From: Gemmatimonas sp. UBA7669
Lineage (GTDB): Bacteria > Gemmatimonadota > Gemmatimonadetes > Gemmatimonadales > Gemmatimonadaceae
Direction: 5' to 3'
Assembly: GCF_002483225.1 (NCBI RefSeq)
Contig: NZ_DLHL01000021.1
Coordinates: forward strand, 1-16,144
DNA length: 16,144 nucleotides
Shown piece after piece: positions 1 through 7,590 of the stretch (position 1 is the first letter of the stretch; every line of letters begins with the position of its first letter). Below the pieces are notes generated by a model. The model did no database searches. It was not told the origin of the DNA and worked only from the letters and a program-made list of their open reading frames with translations. Position numbers and translations under genes: made by a program.

Positions 1-8
1 CTACCTGA

Positions 9-857
9 TCAGAGCTTCCCTAGGTCAGTGTGCGGGGGGAGCTCAGCCGGGAACAAGGGCAGGGCTGCTGGCGGGGTCGCATCGTCGAAGGACTGATCGA
101 GCAGTCCGCCGAGGCGTGCGAGGGCCACCTGGCGCATCGCCTCCATCACCACGATCTCCTCCGTCATTCGGGCCACTTCAACACGCGCCCGGAGCACGTC
201 GGCCTGTGGCGCCTCGCCCACCCGATACATCGCGTCGGCCACCGCAGCGACGTTTTCCATCAACTGGCGCGTCTCGCGGGCAATCGCCACGGCACGCTCC
301 ACGCGATACAGCTCATAGAACGCCGCCGCGACCGCGGCCCGGACCTCCCACGCGACGTCGCGTGCGCGGAATTCTGCGCCGGATGCCCGCGTGCGCGCGG
401 CGCGCGCGGCCAGTCCGAGCTTGCCGGCCGTGGGCAGCATCTGCATCACTTGCAGCTGCGTCATTCCGAGAGGATTCATCGGTCCGAGTCCCGGCAGTTC
501 GCGGTTCATCCACCCGAGCTGCAGGCGAGGATCGGGGGGACGCGTGGTCGTCACGGCTTGCGCCTCGAGCGCGCGCGCCCGTGCGTCGGCTGCCCGGAGT
601 CTGGGGTTGGCGGAGTCTGCGGCGGCGTACAGGCGGCCGAGAATGAGGTCCTCGCGCGTGGCGCCGGGTGCGAGAACCCTAATCTGGCCCGGTCCCTGCT
701 GGGCGTCGAGCGGGACGACCGCCAGCAACGTCACGAGTAGTCCGCCAGCAATCTGGCGACACCGCCCTCGCGTCCTGAACCACGTATACGCTCTCGTCAT
801 CTTCTGCCGCTGCGCGTGTCGGGGAGCGAACCTGAGAAGGGCTGTGACGGCTGTCAT
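9..857 (-). CDS. TolC-family outer-membrane efflux protein, apparently shortened
   Basis: This protein of 282 residues looks like the first half of an outer-membrane efflux protein, the channel component of tripartite exporters. A signal peptide is visible (about residues 35-53, hydrophobic GGLLVTLLAVVPLDA then QQ). It is followed by the helical pattern typical of OEP proteins: NPRLRAADARARALEAQA, a QVMQMLPTAGKL segment common in metal-efflux members, and a long AVAAAFYELYRVERAVAIARE helix. Family members are usually 400-500 residues with two OEP repeats, whereas this reading frame ends after one. The last 30 bases of the window contain stops in all three minus frames, so a simple frameshift would not easily restore it. 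A second ATG at 800 is an alternative start; neither start has a strong ribosome-binding site. It stands alone as a unit behind the palindrome at 909-925. Partner genes of an exporter would lie beyond the left edge. Family assignment is firm; function and intactness are not. Confidence 0.8.
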   Translation of the reverse strand: MTAVTALLRFAPRHAQRQKMTRAYTWFRTRGRCRQIAGGLLVTLLAVVPLDAQQGPGQIRVLAPGATREDLILGRLYAAADSANPRLRAADARARALEAQAVTTTRPPDPRLQLGWMNRELPGLGPMNPLGMTQLQVMQMLPTAGKLGLAARAARTRASGAEFRARDVAWEVRAAVAAAFYELYRVERAVAIARETRQLMENVAAVADAMYRVGEAPQADVLRARVEVARMTEEIVVMEAMRQVALARLGGLLDQSFDDATPPAALPLFPAELPPHTDLGKL

Positions 858-908
858 GCGGGGGAGTATGGCATACCGGGCGCACCCCGCCTGTTATGCG
901 GTCCCTGT

Positions 909-925
909 TTTTACGTAAGGTAAAA
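909..925 (-). promoter_or_regulatory. Operator-like palindrome 1, upstream of the TolC-family gene
   Basis: A perfect inverted repeat TTTTAC-GTAAG-GTAAAA sits 52 bases upstream of the start at 857. Read on the minus strand, its downstream half forms TAAAAA, a -10-like hexamer that would place a transcript start near position 900. A CGTCA sequence precedes it on the minus strand, as at site 2. It is one of four related sites in the window, each in front of a minus-strand unit. The regulator family cannot be assigned from the sequence. Confidence 0.7.
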
Positions 926-1692
926 CATGACGCCCCGCCGGCTCCGTAGCAAGGGGAACGGCCGGTCAAGTCAGGCCTCCTCTCGCGGCCCCGACCGCGA
1001 CAACTCACACGGTCACCACACGGCGCCGACGTTTGTTGACGGCGACCCGAGGGCTGACGCCGCGATGCACGGTGCGCGCAGGCGCGACAAGCGCGTTCCT
1101 CGACATCCGCTCGGGGCAGACGTCCTCGAGAGCGCGCGGGCGTTGGTCCATGTGACTCGTCTTCCGCCAGGGCATCGGAGCGACTGGCGAAACGAGGGCG
1201 GTCGAGGCGGCGCACGTGGGGTGTTACCCATGTTATCGGACGCCGTGGTTGCCATGGTTCCCTCTGCGCACCCGCGGAAGCGGTTGTGACGATTCGAGAA
1301 CTCGCGGCACGCGGAAGCGTCGCGAAGCGGCAGATGTTGCGGTGTTGGCCGACGACCTCGGCCAACTGCCGTTCGCGATTGGCCAGCGCTGTCAGTGGCG
1401 CGCGCTGATTCGTCAGCATATCAATGAGCCTGTCACTCGGCGCGCTCGCAGTGCGTGCCGCTGCGACGACAACCGGGGATGATTGCCATTGGGCCGAAAC
1501 TGGTTGTGCAGTCGGGAAGTTCACACGTGGGCGTCGGAGAACGTTGCGGTCGCCTGCGGACGTGTCTTTGACGCCTCTTCCGGCAAGTGCGCCTTCCCGC
1601 TCTCCCGTCTCGGCCCTCTCACCTCGGCAGGCGGCCGGATTCGCCATGGGCACCGGAGCGCCCGATGTGTCCACGGTATCGCAATGGGCCTT
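926..1692. other. Gene-poor stretch between the LOG-family gene and the TolC-family gene
   Basis: No convincing gene was found in these roughly 770 bases. Open frames exist on both strands, including one on the minus strand covering most of the stretch. Their translations are arginine- and proline-rich with no family signature, as expected from out-of-frame GC-rich DNA. One short minus-strand segment near 1320-1430 reads like a coiled helix (LTALANRERQLAEVV), which might be a gene fossil, but nothing beyond that supports it. No clear terminator hairpin with a T-run was seen after the LOG-family gene. Confidence 0.5.
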
Positions 1693-2421
1693 CTAGGTTG
1701 CGGGTGATGCGTGCGCGACGCCGAGCGTGCGACACAATGTCGCGTGACAGTGCGCGACCTCAGCCACGACCGCCGCCGGGTCGTCGGTGACCGTAAGGGC
1801 CTCGACGTCCTCAAGCGAGAGCGTCCCAGCGTGGACGGCGGTCTCACGGAGCCAGTCCACAAGGCCACGCCAGTACGCGGTTCCCACGAGAATGATTGGA
1901 AACGACTCGAGACGGTTCGTGCGTCGGAGGTTCAGCGCCTCGAAGAGCTCGTCGAGCGTCCCGAACCCACCTGGAAGGATTACAAACGCGCAGCTGTACC
2001 GAACGAGCGCGAGCTTGCGGAGGAAAAAGTAGTGGAACGGTACGCGAAGCGTGAGGAAGGGGTTGGGCGGCTCGTCGAGCGGTAACTCGATCGTGAGACC
2101 GACAGACTGCGCACCGCTCTCCGATGCGCCTTGGTTTGCGGAGGCCATCAGACCCGGGCCACCACCCGTAATCACCGTGAATCCGGCGGCCGCAAGTGCG
2201 GCGGACACTTCGCGCGCGACGACGCCCCAGCGTGCCTCTGGCGCGGCCCGAGCGGAACCGAAGACCGTGACGCCATTGCGGACTCCGGCCAGTGCCTCGA
2301 AGGCATGACTCGCCTCAGCCGCAATGCGATGCACCCGATCCTGATCATCGGGACGGTTCGCGGCCACGAGCGCGGCAAGGCGAAGGTCTGCTAGGGCGTG
2401 AGCGGCGCTATGTGTGGTCAT
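1693..2421 (-). CDS. LOG-family (TIGR00730-type) Rossmann-fold protein
   Basis: This is a 242-residue protein of the LOG or lysine-decarboxylase-like family. Characterised members are cytokinin riboside 5'-monophosphate phosphoribohydrolases, which cleave nucleoside monophosphates to base and ribose phosphate. The nucleotide-binding signatures are clear: GGGPGLM (residues 86-92) and PGGFGTLDELFE (150-161), the second containing the family's PGGxGTxxE motif. An N-terminal extension of about 45 residues precedes the core, as in the longer bacterial subgroup. The ATG at 2421 directly abuts the TGA stop of the upstream ATPase gene (TGAATG), so translation is probably coupled, and it is the last gene of unit C. 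Why a nucleotide hydrolase follows a metal ATPase is not evident. The true substrate is unknown, and bacterial members should not be assumed to make cytokinin. Confidence 0.9.
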   Translation of the reverse strand: MTTHSAAHALADLRLAALVAANRPDDQDRVHRIAAEASHAFEALAGVRNGVTVFGSARAAPEARWGVVAREVSAALAAAGFTVITGGGPGLMASANQGASESGAQSVGLTIELPLDEPPNPFLTLRVPFHYFFLRKLALVRYSCAFVILPGGFGTLDELFEALNLRRTNRLESFPIILVGTAYWRGLVDWLRETAVHAGTLSLEDVEALTVTDDPAAVVAEVAHCHATLCRTLGVAHASPAT

Positions 2422-4506
2422 TCAGAGCTCTGCGCGGCGTAGAAGCTGCGCGTTGATCGCAACGACAATCGTGCTCACCGACATCAGCACCGCGCCCATC
2501 GCAGGCGTCAGCAGGATGCCCCACGCCGAGAGCGCACCGGCCGCGAGCGGGATCGCGACGATGTTGTACCCGGCGGCCCACCACAAATTCTGGATCATCT
2601 TCCTATACGTCGCGCGCGACAGCGCCACGAGCCTCGGGATGTCTCGCGGATCCGAACGCACCAGAACGATGTGTCCGGCCTCGACCGCGACGTCGGTGCC
2701 GGCGCCGATTGCGATGCCGATGTCCGCCGTGGCGAGGGCCGGCGCGTCGTTCACGCCATCGCCGACCATGGCGACCTTCTTGCCCTGCGCCTGGAGGGCG
2801 CGGACGCGTGATGCCTTGTCTTCCGGGAGGACGCGGGCGAATACGGTGTCAATCCCGAGGTCGGCAGCTACCGCCATCGCGACGGGCTCGGCGTCCCCGG
2901 TGAGCATCGCCACTTCGATGCCCGCCGCGTGTAGCGCGGCGATGGCTGCGCGGCTCTCCTCGCGGATCGCGTCGGCCACCACGAAAACGGCAATCGCCGC
3001 GCTGCCGGACAGCAAGTAGATCGCTGCTTGTCCGCGCGCGGATGCCTTCTCGGCCGCGGTCCGAAGCACGTCCGGCACGTCGGCGCCGAGCTGCTCGAGC
3101 AAGGCTGGCCCGCCGATCCGATACGGCGTGCCGTGCACGGTCGCCTCGACGCCGCGTCCCGGGATGGCGTTGAACCCCTCGACGGTCGGGAGCACCAGCG
3201 AGCGGTCGGCGGCCGTCTTCACAATTCCACGGGCAATTGGATGCTCGGACTCGGATTCGATCGCAGCTGCGATGGTGAGCGCTTCGTCCGGCACAATCCC
3301 GTCGCGGACCCCGAGGTCCACGACGCGGAACTCACCGAGCGTCAGCGTTCCCGTCTTGTCGAAGATGACGGTATCGAGAAGCCGAGCTTCCTCGAGTCCG
3401 CGACGGTCACGCACCAGTAACCCGCCGTGCACGCCCAGCGTCGTAGATATCGCCACGACCAGTGGCACCGCGAGGCCCAGCGCGTGCGGACAGGAAATCA
3501 CCAGCACCGTCACCACGCGCGTGAGTGCAAAGTCAATCGGCGCGCCGAGATACTGCCAGACGGCGAACGTCACGGCCCCCGCCACAATCGCAACGACCGT
3601 CAGGATCTGCGCGGCCCGGTCCGCTAGGTGCTGGACCCGAGACTTCGAGCGCTGCGCGTCCGAGACGAGACGCATGATTCCGGAGAGCTTCGTCTTGTCG
3701 CCCGTCCCCGTGACCTCGATGCGCAATGATCCGGTGCCGTTGATCGTGCCCGCAATCACCTCAACACCCTCATCCTTCGTCACCGGTCGCGACTCGCCAG
3801 TAATCATGGCCTCGTTCACATCGCTGCGTCCCTTCCGGACGATGCCGTCCGCGGGGATGCTCTCGCCCGGCCGCACCACGAGGGTGTCGCCGGCGCGCAA
3901 CTGGCCCACGGTGACGTCCTCCTCGCCGCCTTCGACGACTCGGTGCGCCATATCCGGGATCAGCTTCGCCAGTTCCTGCAACGCGCCGCTGGCCTCGGAG
4001 ATTGAGCGCATCTCGATCCAGTGCCCCAGCAGCATGATCGTGATGAGCGTCGACGACTCCCACCACAGCGCCTCGGCCTCGATGAAGCCGAGTTCCACGA
4101 CGGCGGAAAAGACGAACGCGACGGTGATGGCCAAGGAGATGAGGGTCATCATCCCGGGCAATCGACTGCGGATCTCGGTCCACGCACCGCGGAGGAAGAT
4201 CAGCCCGCCATAGAAGAAGATGACCGTCCCGAGCAACGCTGGCAGTCGATCCGATCCCGGAAACGACGGCGCGGTGTAGCCGAGGAGATCCTGGATATGC
4301 TCCGCCCAGACGACCACCGGGATCGTGAGGATGAGCGAGAGCCAGAATTTCTGGCGGAACATCGCGGGGCTGTGTCCGGCGTGGCGATCGTGATCGGTGT
4401 GGGGCTGCAGGTTGGCGTGTCCCTCCGGTCCAGCGTGACTCGCGTGACTCGCGTGACTCGCGTGACTCGGAGTGGACGCGTGGTTGTGATCATGGTGCTC
4501 GGTCAT
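2422..4506 (-). CDS. copB: CopB-type heavy-metal P1B ATPase (copper exporter)
   Basis: This 694-residue P1B-type ATPase couples ATP hydrolysis to metal movement across the inner membrane. There is no CxxC metal-binding domain. Instead the first 45 residues hold 13 histidines, including four Ser-His-Ala repeats. Core motifs are present: TGES (236-239, actuator), CPH (339-341, transmembrane metal site), DKTGTLT (383-389, phosphorylated Asp), SEHP (nucleotide domain) and GDGVNDAPAL (hinge). CPH together with a His-rich N-terminus defines the CopB (P1B-3) group, known to export Cu+ or Cu2+; silver is possible. The ATG at 4506 is preferred because it starts the His-rich region and has a GAGG eight bases upstream; the 41 extra upstream codons look non-coding. 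It lies 52 bases after the nuclease-like gene and abuts the LOG gene, so the three likely share the promoter near 5300. Confidence 0.93.
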   Translation of the reverse strand: MTEHHDHNHASTPSHASHASHASHAGPEGHANLQPHTDHDRHAGHSPAMFRQKFWLSLILTIPVVVWAEHIQDLLGYTAPSFPGSDRLPALLGTVIFFYGGLIFLRGAWTEIRSRLPGMMTLISLAITVAFVFSAVVELGFIEAEALWWESSTLITIMLLGHWIEMRSISEASGALQELAKLIPDMAHRVVEGGEEDVTVGQLRAGDTLVVRPGESIPADGIVRKGRSDVNEAMITGESRPVTKDEGVEVIAGTINGTGSLRIEVTGTGDKTKLSGIMRLVSDAQRSKSRVQHLADRAAQILTVVAIVAGAVTFAVWQYLGAPIDFALTRVVTVLVISCPHALGLAVPLVVAISTTLGVHGGLLVRDRRGLEEARLLDTVIFDKTGTLTLGEFRVVDLGVRDGIVPDEALTIAAAIESESEHPIARGIVKTAADRSLVLPTVEGFNAIPGRGVEATVHGTPYRIGGPALLEQLGADVPDVLRTAAEKASARGQAAIYLLSGSAAIAVFVVADAIREESRAAIAALHAAGIEVAMLTGDAEPVAMAVAADLGIDTVFARVLPEDKASRVRALQAQGKKVAMVGDGVNDAPALATADIGIAIGAGTDVAVEAGHIVLVRSDPRDIPRLVALSRATYRKMIQNLWWAAGYNIVAIPLAAGALSAWGILLTPAMGAVLMSVSTIVVAINAQLLRRAEL
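4433..4468. repeat. Four tandem 9-bp repeats encoding Ser-His-Ala in the ATPase N-terminus
   Basis: Four exact copies of GCGTGACTC lie head to tail. Read on the minus strand they encode the repeated Ser-His-Ala of the metal-binding tail of the CopB-type ATPase. Exact nucleotide identity suggests recent slippage expansion, and copy number may vary between strains. Confidence 0.9.
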
Positions 4507-4558
4507 CGGGCGGCCTCGTTGGGTTGAGCGAAACGGACAGACACACCGGCAACGCACG

Positions 4559-5209
4559 TCATCGAGCCGCTCCGGCCAGTGACGCTCGACGCGCCTTTTC
4601 CTCCAGCAGCAACCATCCCAGCGCCTCATCTTTGGTGCCGCCGGCCTTCATTACGTTCCAGTCTCTCGCAATCTGCCGCCGAAGATAGTCGAATACGTGC
4701 GGAAGGGCCACGCAGTGTGACGGTCCGCCGGCCGCCGACGCTGACGGCACCACCGAGCCGAACGCTACCAGCCTGGCGCGATGGCCGTGGCGAAGCTCGA
4801 CACTGCCAACGTGCAGAAGTTCTCGCGCCGCGCGCGCGGCCTCTCCCGCACTGCAGCAGCCGAAGCGCGCCAGTGCCGCGCGCAAGACCGCGGGATCCCG
4901 GGCCGCGGCGTTGAGCTCAGCGACGCCCTCTTTGACCTCGCCGATGATCATGTCCCCAACGTCGGCAGAAACACCGAGCGCTTCATCGAGCACTCCGGCT
5001 TCACGGTCGTCGGCTGTCGCGGTCCCGGCTGCCGGCACGAGGTGCTGAGCCCGCGGAAACCGGAAGGCCAGGATGTCGAGATCGGTCCGCGTTCGAAGCT
5101 CTGTGTGGCCCTGCGGTCCAGGAACACGCGCGACAATCGGGAACTCGGCCACAGTGAAGTAGCCGTTCATTCGAAGATATGTTTCTACGAGCGCCACGCT
5201 GGTGTCCAT
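4559..5209 (-). CDS. Hypothetical protein with PD-(D/E)XK nuclease-like residue pattern
   Basis: This 216-residue soluble protein has no name I can give. Its order of residues fits the restriction-endonuclease-like fold: a first helix with Glu9 (ALVETYLRMNGYF), a strand carrying Asp43 and Asp45 (TDLDILAF), and a strand ending MIIGEVKEG with Glu91 and Lys93, the expected E-x-K. No signal peptide or membrane helix is seen. The ATG at 5209 is chosen because the 55 upstream codons cross the palindrome and promoter region and look non-coding. It is the first gene of unit C, 52 bases before the copper-type ATPase, and lies behind operator site 2. The fold is inferred by eye from spacing of acidic residues and lysine. 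Nuclease activity is not shown, and many proteins with this fold are inactive or have other roles. Confidence 0.6.
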   Translation of the reverse strand: MDTSVALVETYLRMNGYFTVAEFPIVARVPGPQGHTELRTRTDLDILAFRFPRAQHLVPAAGTATADDREAGVLDEALGVSADVGDMIIGEVKEGVAELNAAARDPAVLRAALARFGCCSAGEAARAARELLHVGSVELRHGHRARLVAFGSVVPSASAAGGPSHCVALPHVFDYLRRQIARDWNVMKAGGTKDEALGWLLLEEKARRASLAGAAR

Positions 5210-5518
5210 TCGACCGGCCCCGAGGACGAAGTTCCGAGAGATGAGTCTTGCGCCAATAATCGCGTCCGTCAGCCAGATGCGTAGTCGCGAAACTCCCGAT
5301 TTTACATAGGGTAAAGCCTGACGTGGCGAATCGCAGCCGCGGCCGCATCTCGCTGCAAGGCAATACCCGAGCACGGCTGGTCAAATCCCCGATGGTGTCC
5401 GCGTCCGGTACGCCCGAAATTGCGAACACGGGCGAAGGTCTGCCGAAAGCCGTTCCGTGGTGGTCTCGAGCAGCGCCCTCCCGCCGTCGGCCCAAACACA
5501 CCTTAACCGGAGTCTGAT
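5210..5518. other. Divergent intergenic region between unit C and the DUF5676-like gene
   Basis: This 309-base spacer separates a minus-strand unit from the plus-strand small membrane protein gene. It holds operator-like site 2 (5300-5316) and the probable minus-strand promoter. A plausible ribosome-binding site (GGAG, ending seven bases before the ATG at 5519) serves the plus-strand gene. No further gene or hairpin could be supported. Confidence 0.55.
5300..5316 (-). promoter_or_regulatory. Operator-like palindrome 2, upstream of unit C
   Basis: TTTTAC-ATAGG-GTAAAG is a near-perfect inverted repeat, with one mismatch at the outer base. On the minus strand it overlaps the -10-like box TAAAAT (plus-strand 5299-5304), giving a predicted transcript start near 5292, about 80 bases before the ATG at 5209. 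Beyond the palindrome it shares an extended match with site 1, including TGACG at the same distance. It may also affect the plus-strand gene at 5519, but it is about 200 bases away from it. Confidence 0.65.
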
Positions 5519-5800
5519 ATGCCATCCGAAAGTTCATCACTCAACGTTCGCGCATTCGGCCTCGCTGCGGGCATTGTCGCGGCGACGCTCTCGGCAATCT
5601 GCGGCGTCGCGCTACTGCTCGCACCGGACTCCACCTGGACGCTTGCGGGCTACCTCCTGCACGCGGATCTCTCGATGGTAGCACCCGTGGTCAGCTGGGT
5701 CGGCCTCGTGGTCAGCGTGCTCGGATGGGGGCTCATCGCCAGCGGCGCCTTCGCGGCGGCGGCGGCGCTCTACAACCGATACGTCGCGCCAGAGCGCTGA
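5519..5800 (+). CDS. Small two- to three-helix membrane protein, DUF5676-like
   Basis: This 93-residue protein has hydrophobic segments at about residues 12-35, 51-70 and 72-86, and ends ALYNRYVAPER. The N-terminal LNVRAFGLAAGIVAA pattern, the size and the closing LYNRY resemble the DUF5676 family of small membrane proteins of unknown function. ATG 5519 is preceded by GGAG with seven-base spacing. It is the only complete plus-strand gene and converges on the patatin gene, with 28 bases between their stops. It sits between two minus-strand units of metal and redox genes, so a role in the same physiology is possible. The family call rests on memory of the pattern; coding status itself is well supported. 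Confidence 0.75.
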   Translation: MPSESSSLNVRAFGLAAGIVAATLSAICGVALLLAPDSTWTLAGYLLHADLSMVAPVVSWVGLVVSVLGWGLIASGAFAAAAALYNRYVAPER

Positions 5801-5828
5801 TTCGCACGGGTGGTTCGTCGGGTACCAA

Positions 5829-6695
5829 CTAGGCGTCGCGTCGGCCCTCGAGAAGCCGGCGGATTGCCGGCGTCTCCGCGCGCACGACGCGAATGCCCGC
5901 CGCCACGCACTCCCGGCGAGCGGAGAACTCGAGCGTGTCGATGAACCGCACGAATCGCGGCCGCAGCGTGAGGTCAGCCGAAGCGAAGCGAAGGTGCGCG
6001 TGCTGACGATGGCAGATCTCGGTGGCTCGCAGGAGCGCTTGATACCCATTACGAATCCCGTCGGCACGCTCGAGCGCCCCGGCATCCACGGCGACCACCG
6101 CCGGGAGACCGAACTCGCGTGCCACATCGACCGGCGCGAGGTCGGAATACGCGCCGTCCGCAAGGAGCCAGTCGTCCATGGCTAGGGGAGGCAAGACGCC
6201 CGCGAGTGCAGCGCTCGCGTACACGGCGTCATCGGCGCGTCCCGTTTTCAGCACCACGCGCGTCCCGCTCCTTAGGTCGGTTGCCGAGACGGCCACGGGG
6301 ATGCGCGCGTCCTCGAGTCGCTGTTGCCCGAGGAGCGCACGCAGTTCGGCCCGCCCGGCCTCGCGCACATGACTACCTAGGCCCCAATCCCAAGCCATAG
6401 AGGCCGCCATGCGCAACGTCCGGATCGCGGAGCGAAGAGGCCCGCCCGATTCCGCGGCCCTGCCGTGCGCACCCGCAAGATCCGGTAGCTTCACGCGGCT
6501 CACCGCCGCATACCAGTCCTGGCGGAGGGCATATGCCACACCGACAATCGCGCCCATCGAGACGCCAACAATCGCCTGGGGACGGTAGCCGAGGTGCTCC
6601 AGACCTCGGAGCACACCGAGGTGGGCGAATCCTCGCGCGCCCCCTCCACCCAGCACGAGGGCGAAGGGCAGATGGGGGCGCGGATTGCCGGGCAC
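5829..6695 (-). CDS. Patatin-like phospholipase (RssA/NTE type)
   Basis: This 288-residue patatin-family serine hydrolase probably cleaves acyl chains from phospholipids or lysophospholipids. All catalytic elements are visible: the oxyanion-hole loop GGGGARG (residues 16-22), the nucleophile elbow GVSMG with Ser46, and the catalytic Asp180 in DGA. No signal peptide or membrane helix is apparent, so it should be cytoplasmic or peripherally membrane bound. The start is GTG at 6695, ten bases after the upstream stop, with AGG just before it, and it is the last gene of unit B. Placement downstream of cytochromes and a DUF4198 protein suggests membrane-lipid turnover or remodelling under the same stress, which is inference. 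Single-domain bacterial members like this mostly lack a known physiological substrate. Confidence 0.9.
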   Translation of the reverse strand: MPGNPRPHLPFALVLGGGGARGFAHLGVLRGLEHLGYRPQAIVGVSMGAIVGVAYALRQDWYAAVSRVKLPDLAGAHGRAAESGGPLRSAIRTLRMAASMAWDWGLGSHVREAGRAELRALLGQQRLEDARIPVAVSATDLRSGTRVVLKTGRADDAVYASAALAGVLPPLAMDDWLLADGAYSDLAPVDVAREFGLPAVVAVDAGALERADGIRNGYQALLRATEICHRQHAHLRFASADLTLRPRFVRFIDTLEFSARRECVAAGIRVVRAETPAIRRLLEGRRDA

Positions 6696-6705
6696 GGGAA
6701 TGGCC

Positions 6706-7575
6706 TCAGTGCATCACGAGGAACACCAGCGTCACCCAGTGCGTGTCCCAATCCGCGCCGCTCCCGGCCGGCGCGTCGGCCACGTGCAGGCCGCGCAGGT
6801 TCCAGAGGCCGCCGCGATCGATCGGAATGTGCAGCACCCCTTGGCCATCGGTGATGAACGTGCCGTGCCGCTCCTGTCCCGCCAGCGCGTTCAGGTTCGC
6901 GTCCGCAGGCCGACTGACCACACCGGCCTCAAGGCGGACGCCGCTGAGCGGTTGCCCGCCGAACAGCACACGCACGCGCAGGGTATCTCCAGGGTGCAAC
7001 ACGGACGGATCAGTCAGCGGCAGGAGTTCAAGCGGTTGGCCCACAATTCGGGACCACCCGCGAGGCCCACCCTCACCCACCTCGACGAACGTCTTGGCGT
7101 ACTTGGCGTAGCGTCGCGTCACGCTGTCGCGAGGCACGCGTCCTTCCCGCTCCAGACGCGCCAGCACGGCGCCCGCTCCCTCGAGCTCGAGGTAGCGCCG
7201 GAATCCCGCCGCCGATTCGCGCACGGATCTCGGGACCGTCGACACCACAACCATCCGCTGGCCCGTCCCCGTCGGGCGGTGACGCAATCGCAGCGAATTC
7301 CCGCTGGCTTCGAAATCCACGATGCGTGTCTCGCCGGCCGCGTCCAGCACGCGTGCGTCCGCGACGCGCTCCCTGGACAGTGCCGACTCGCTCGCCGGGA
7401 AGGCGCTGCTGGTCTGGCCGAGGACGACCAGCTCGTCGCCGGGGGCGAGCCGGAAGCCGATCGGAACGAGCCAGAAGTCGTGCGCGAAGGCCGGAAGGAC
7501 GCCGATGCCGAGGATCAGCACGGCGAGAACGACGGATCTGTACCGGAACGACCGCGACCATCGCTTGGCGTTCAC
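6706..7575 (-). CDS. DUF4198-family periplasmic protein
   Basis: This 289-residue exported protein starts with a signal peptide (SVVLAVLILGIGVLPAFA, cleavage before HDFWL). Mature proteins of the DUF4198 family characteristically begin AHDFWL, as here, and continue as beta-sandwich modules. The C-terminal part (GDTLRVRVLFGGQPLSGVRLEAGV, then TDGQGVLHIPIDRGGLWNLRGLH) has that Ig- or carboxypeptidase-regulatory-like look. Family members are linked to nickel or cobalt uptake systems or to TonB-dependent receptors, but no transporter lies beside it here. The start is GTG at 7575 with a strong GGAGG five bases away, 15 bases after the decaheme gene. A role in periplasmic metal handling is consistent with the rest of the unit. 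It ends with a hydrophobic WVTLVFLVMH. Confidence 0.82.
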   Translation of the reverse strand: MNAKRWSRSFRYRSVVLAVLILGIGVLPAFAHDFWLVPIGFRLAPGDELVVLGQTSSAFPASESALSRERVADARVLDAAGETRIVDFEASGNSLRLRHRPTGTGQRMVVVSTVPRSVRESAAGFRRYLELEGAGAVLARLEREGRVPRDSVTRRYAKYAKTFVEVGEGGPRGWSRIVGQPLELLPLTDPSVLHPGDTLRVRVLFGGQPLSGVRLEAGVVSRPADANLNALAGQERHGTFITDGQGVLHIPIDRGGLWNLRGLHVADAPAGSGADWDTHWVTLVFLVMH

Positions 7576-7590
7576 ACACTCCTCCGTTTT

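Noticed and set aside
927..1289. Plus-strand gene starting at the ATG right after palindrome 1
   Set aside because: The translation is low-complexity Arg/Gly/Pro sequence with no domain, and there is no ribosome-binding site, so it is not called.
679..1674. Long minus-strand open frame across the gene-poor stretch
   Set aside because: It runs through operator site 1 and into the TolC-family gene in another frame, is arginine- and proline-rich, and shows no domain. It is most likely chance openness in GC-rich DNA.
1290..1692. Possible remnant of an IS110-type transposase in the gene-poor stretch
   Set aside because: Only a short coiled-helix resemblance was seen on the minus strand, with no catalytic motif and no terminal features, so no mobile element can be supported.
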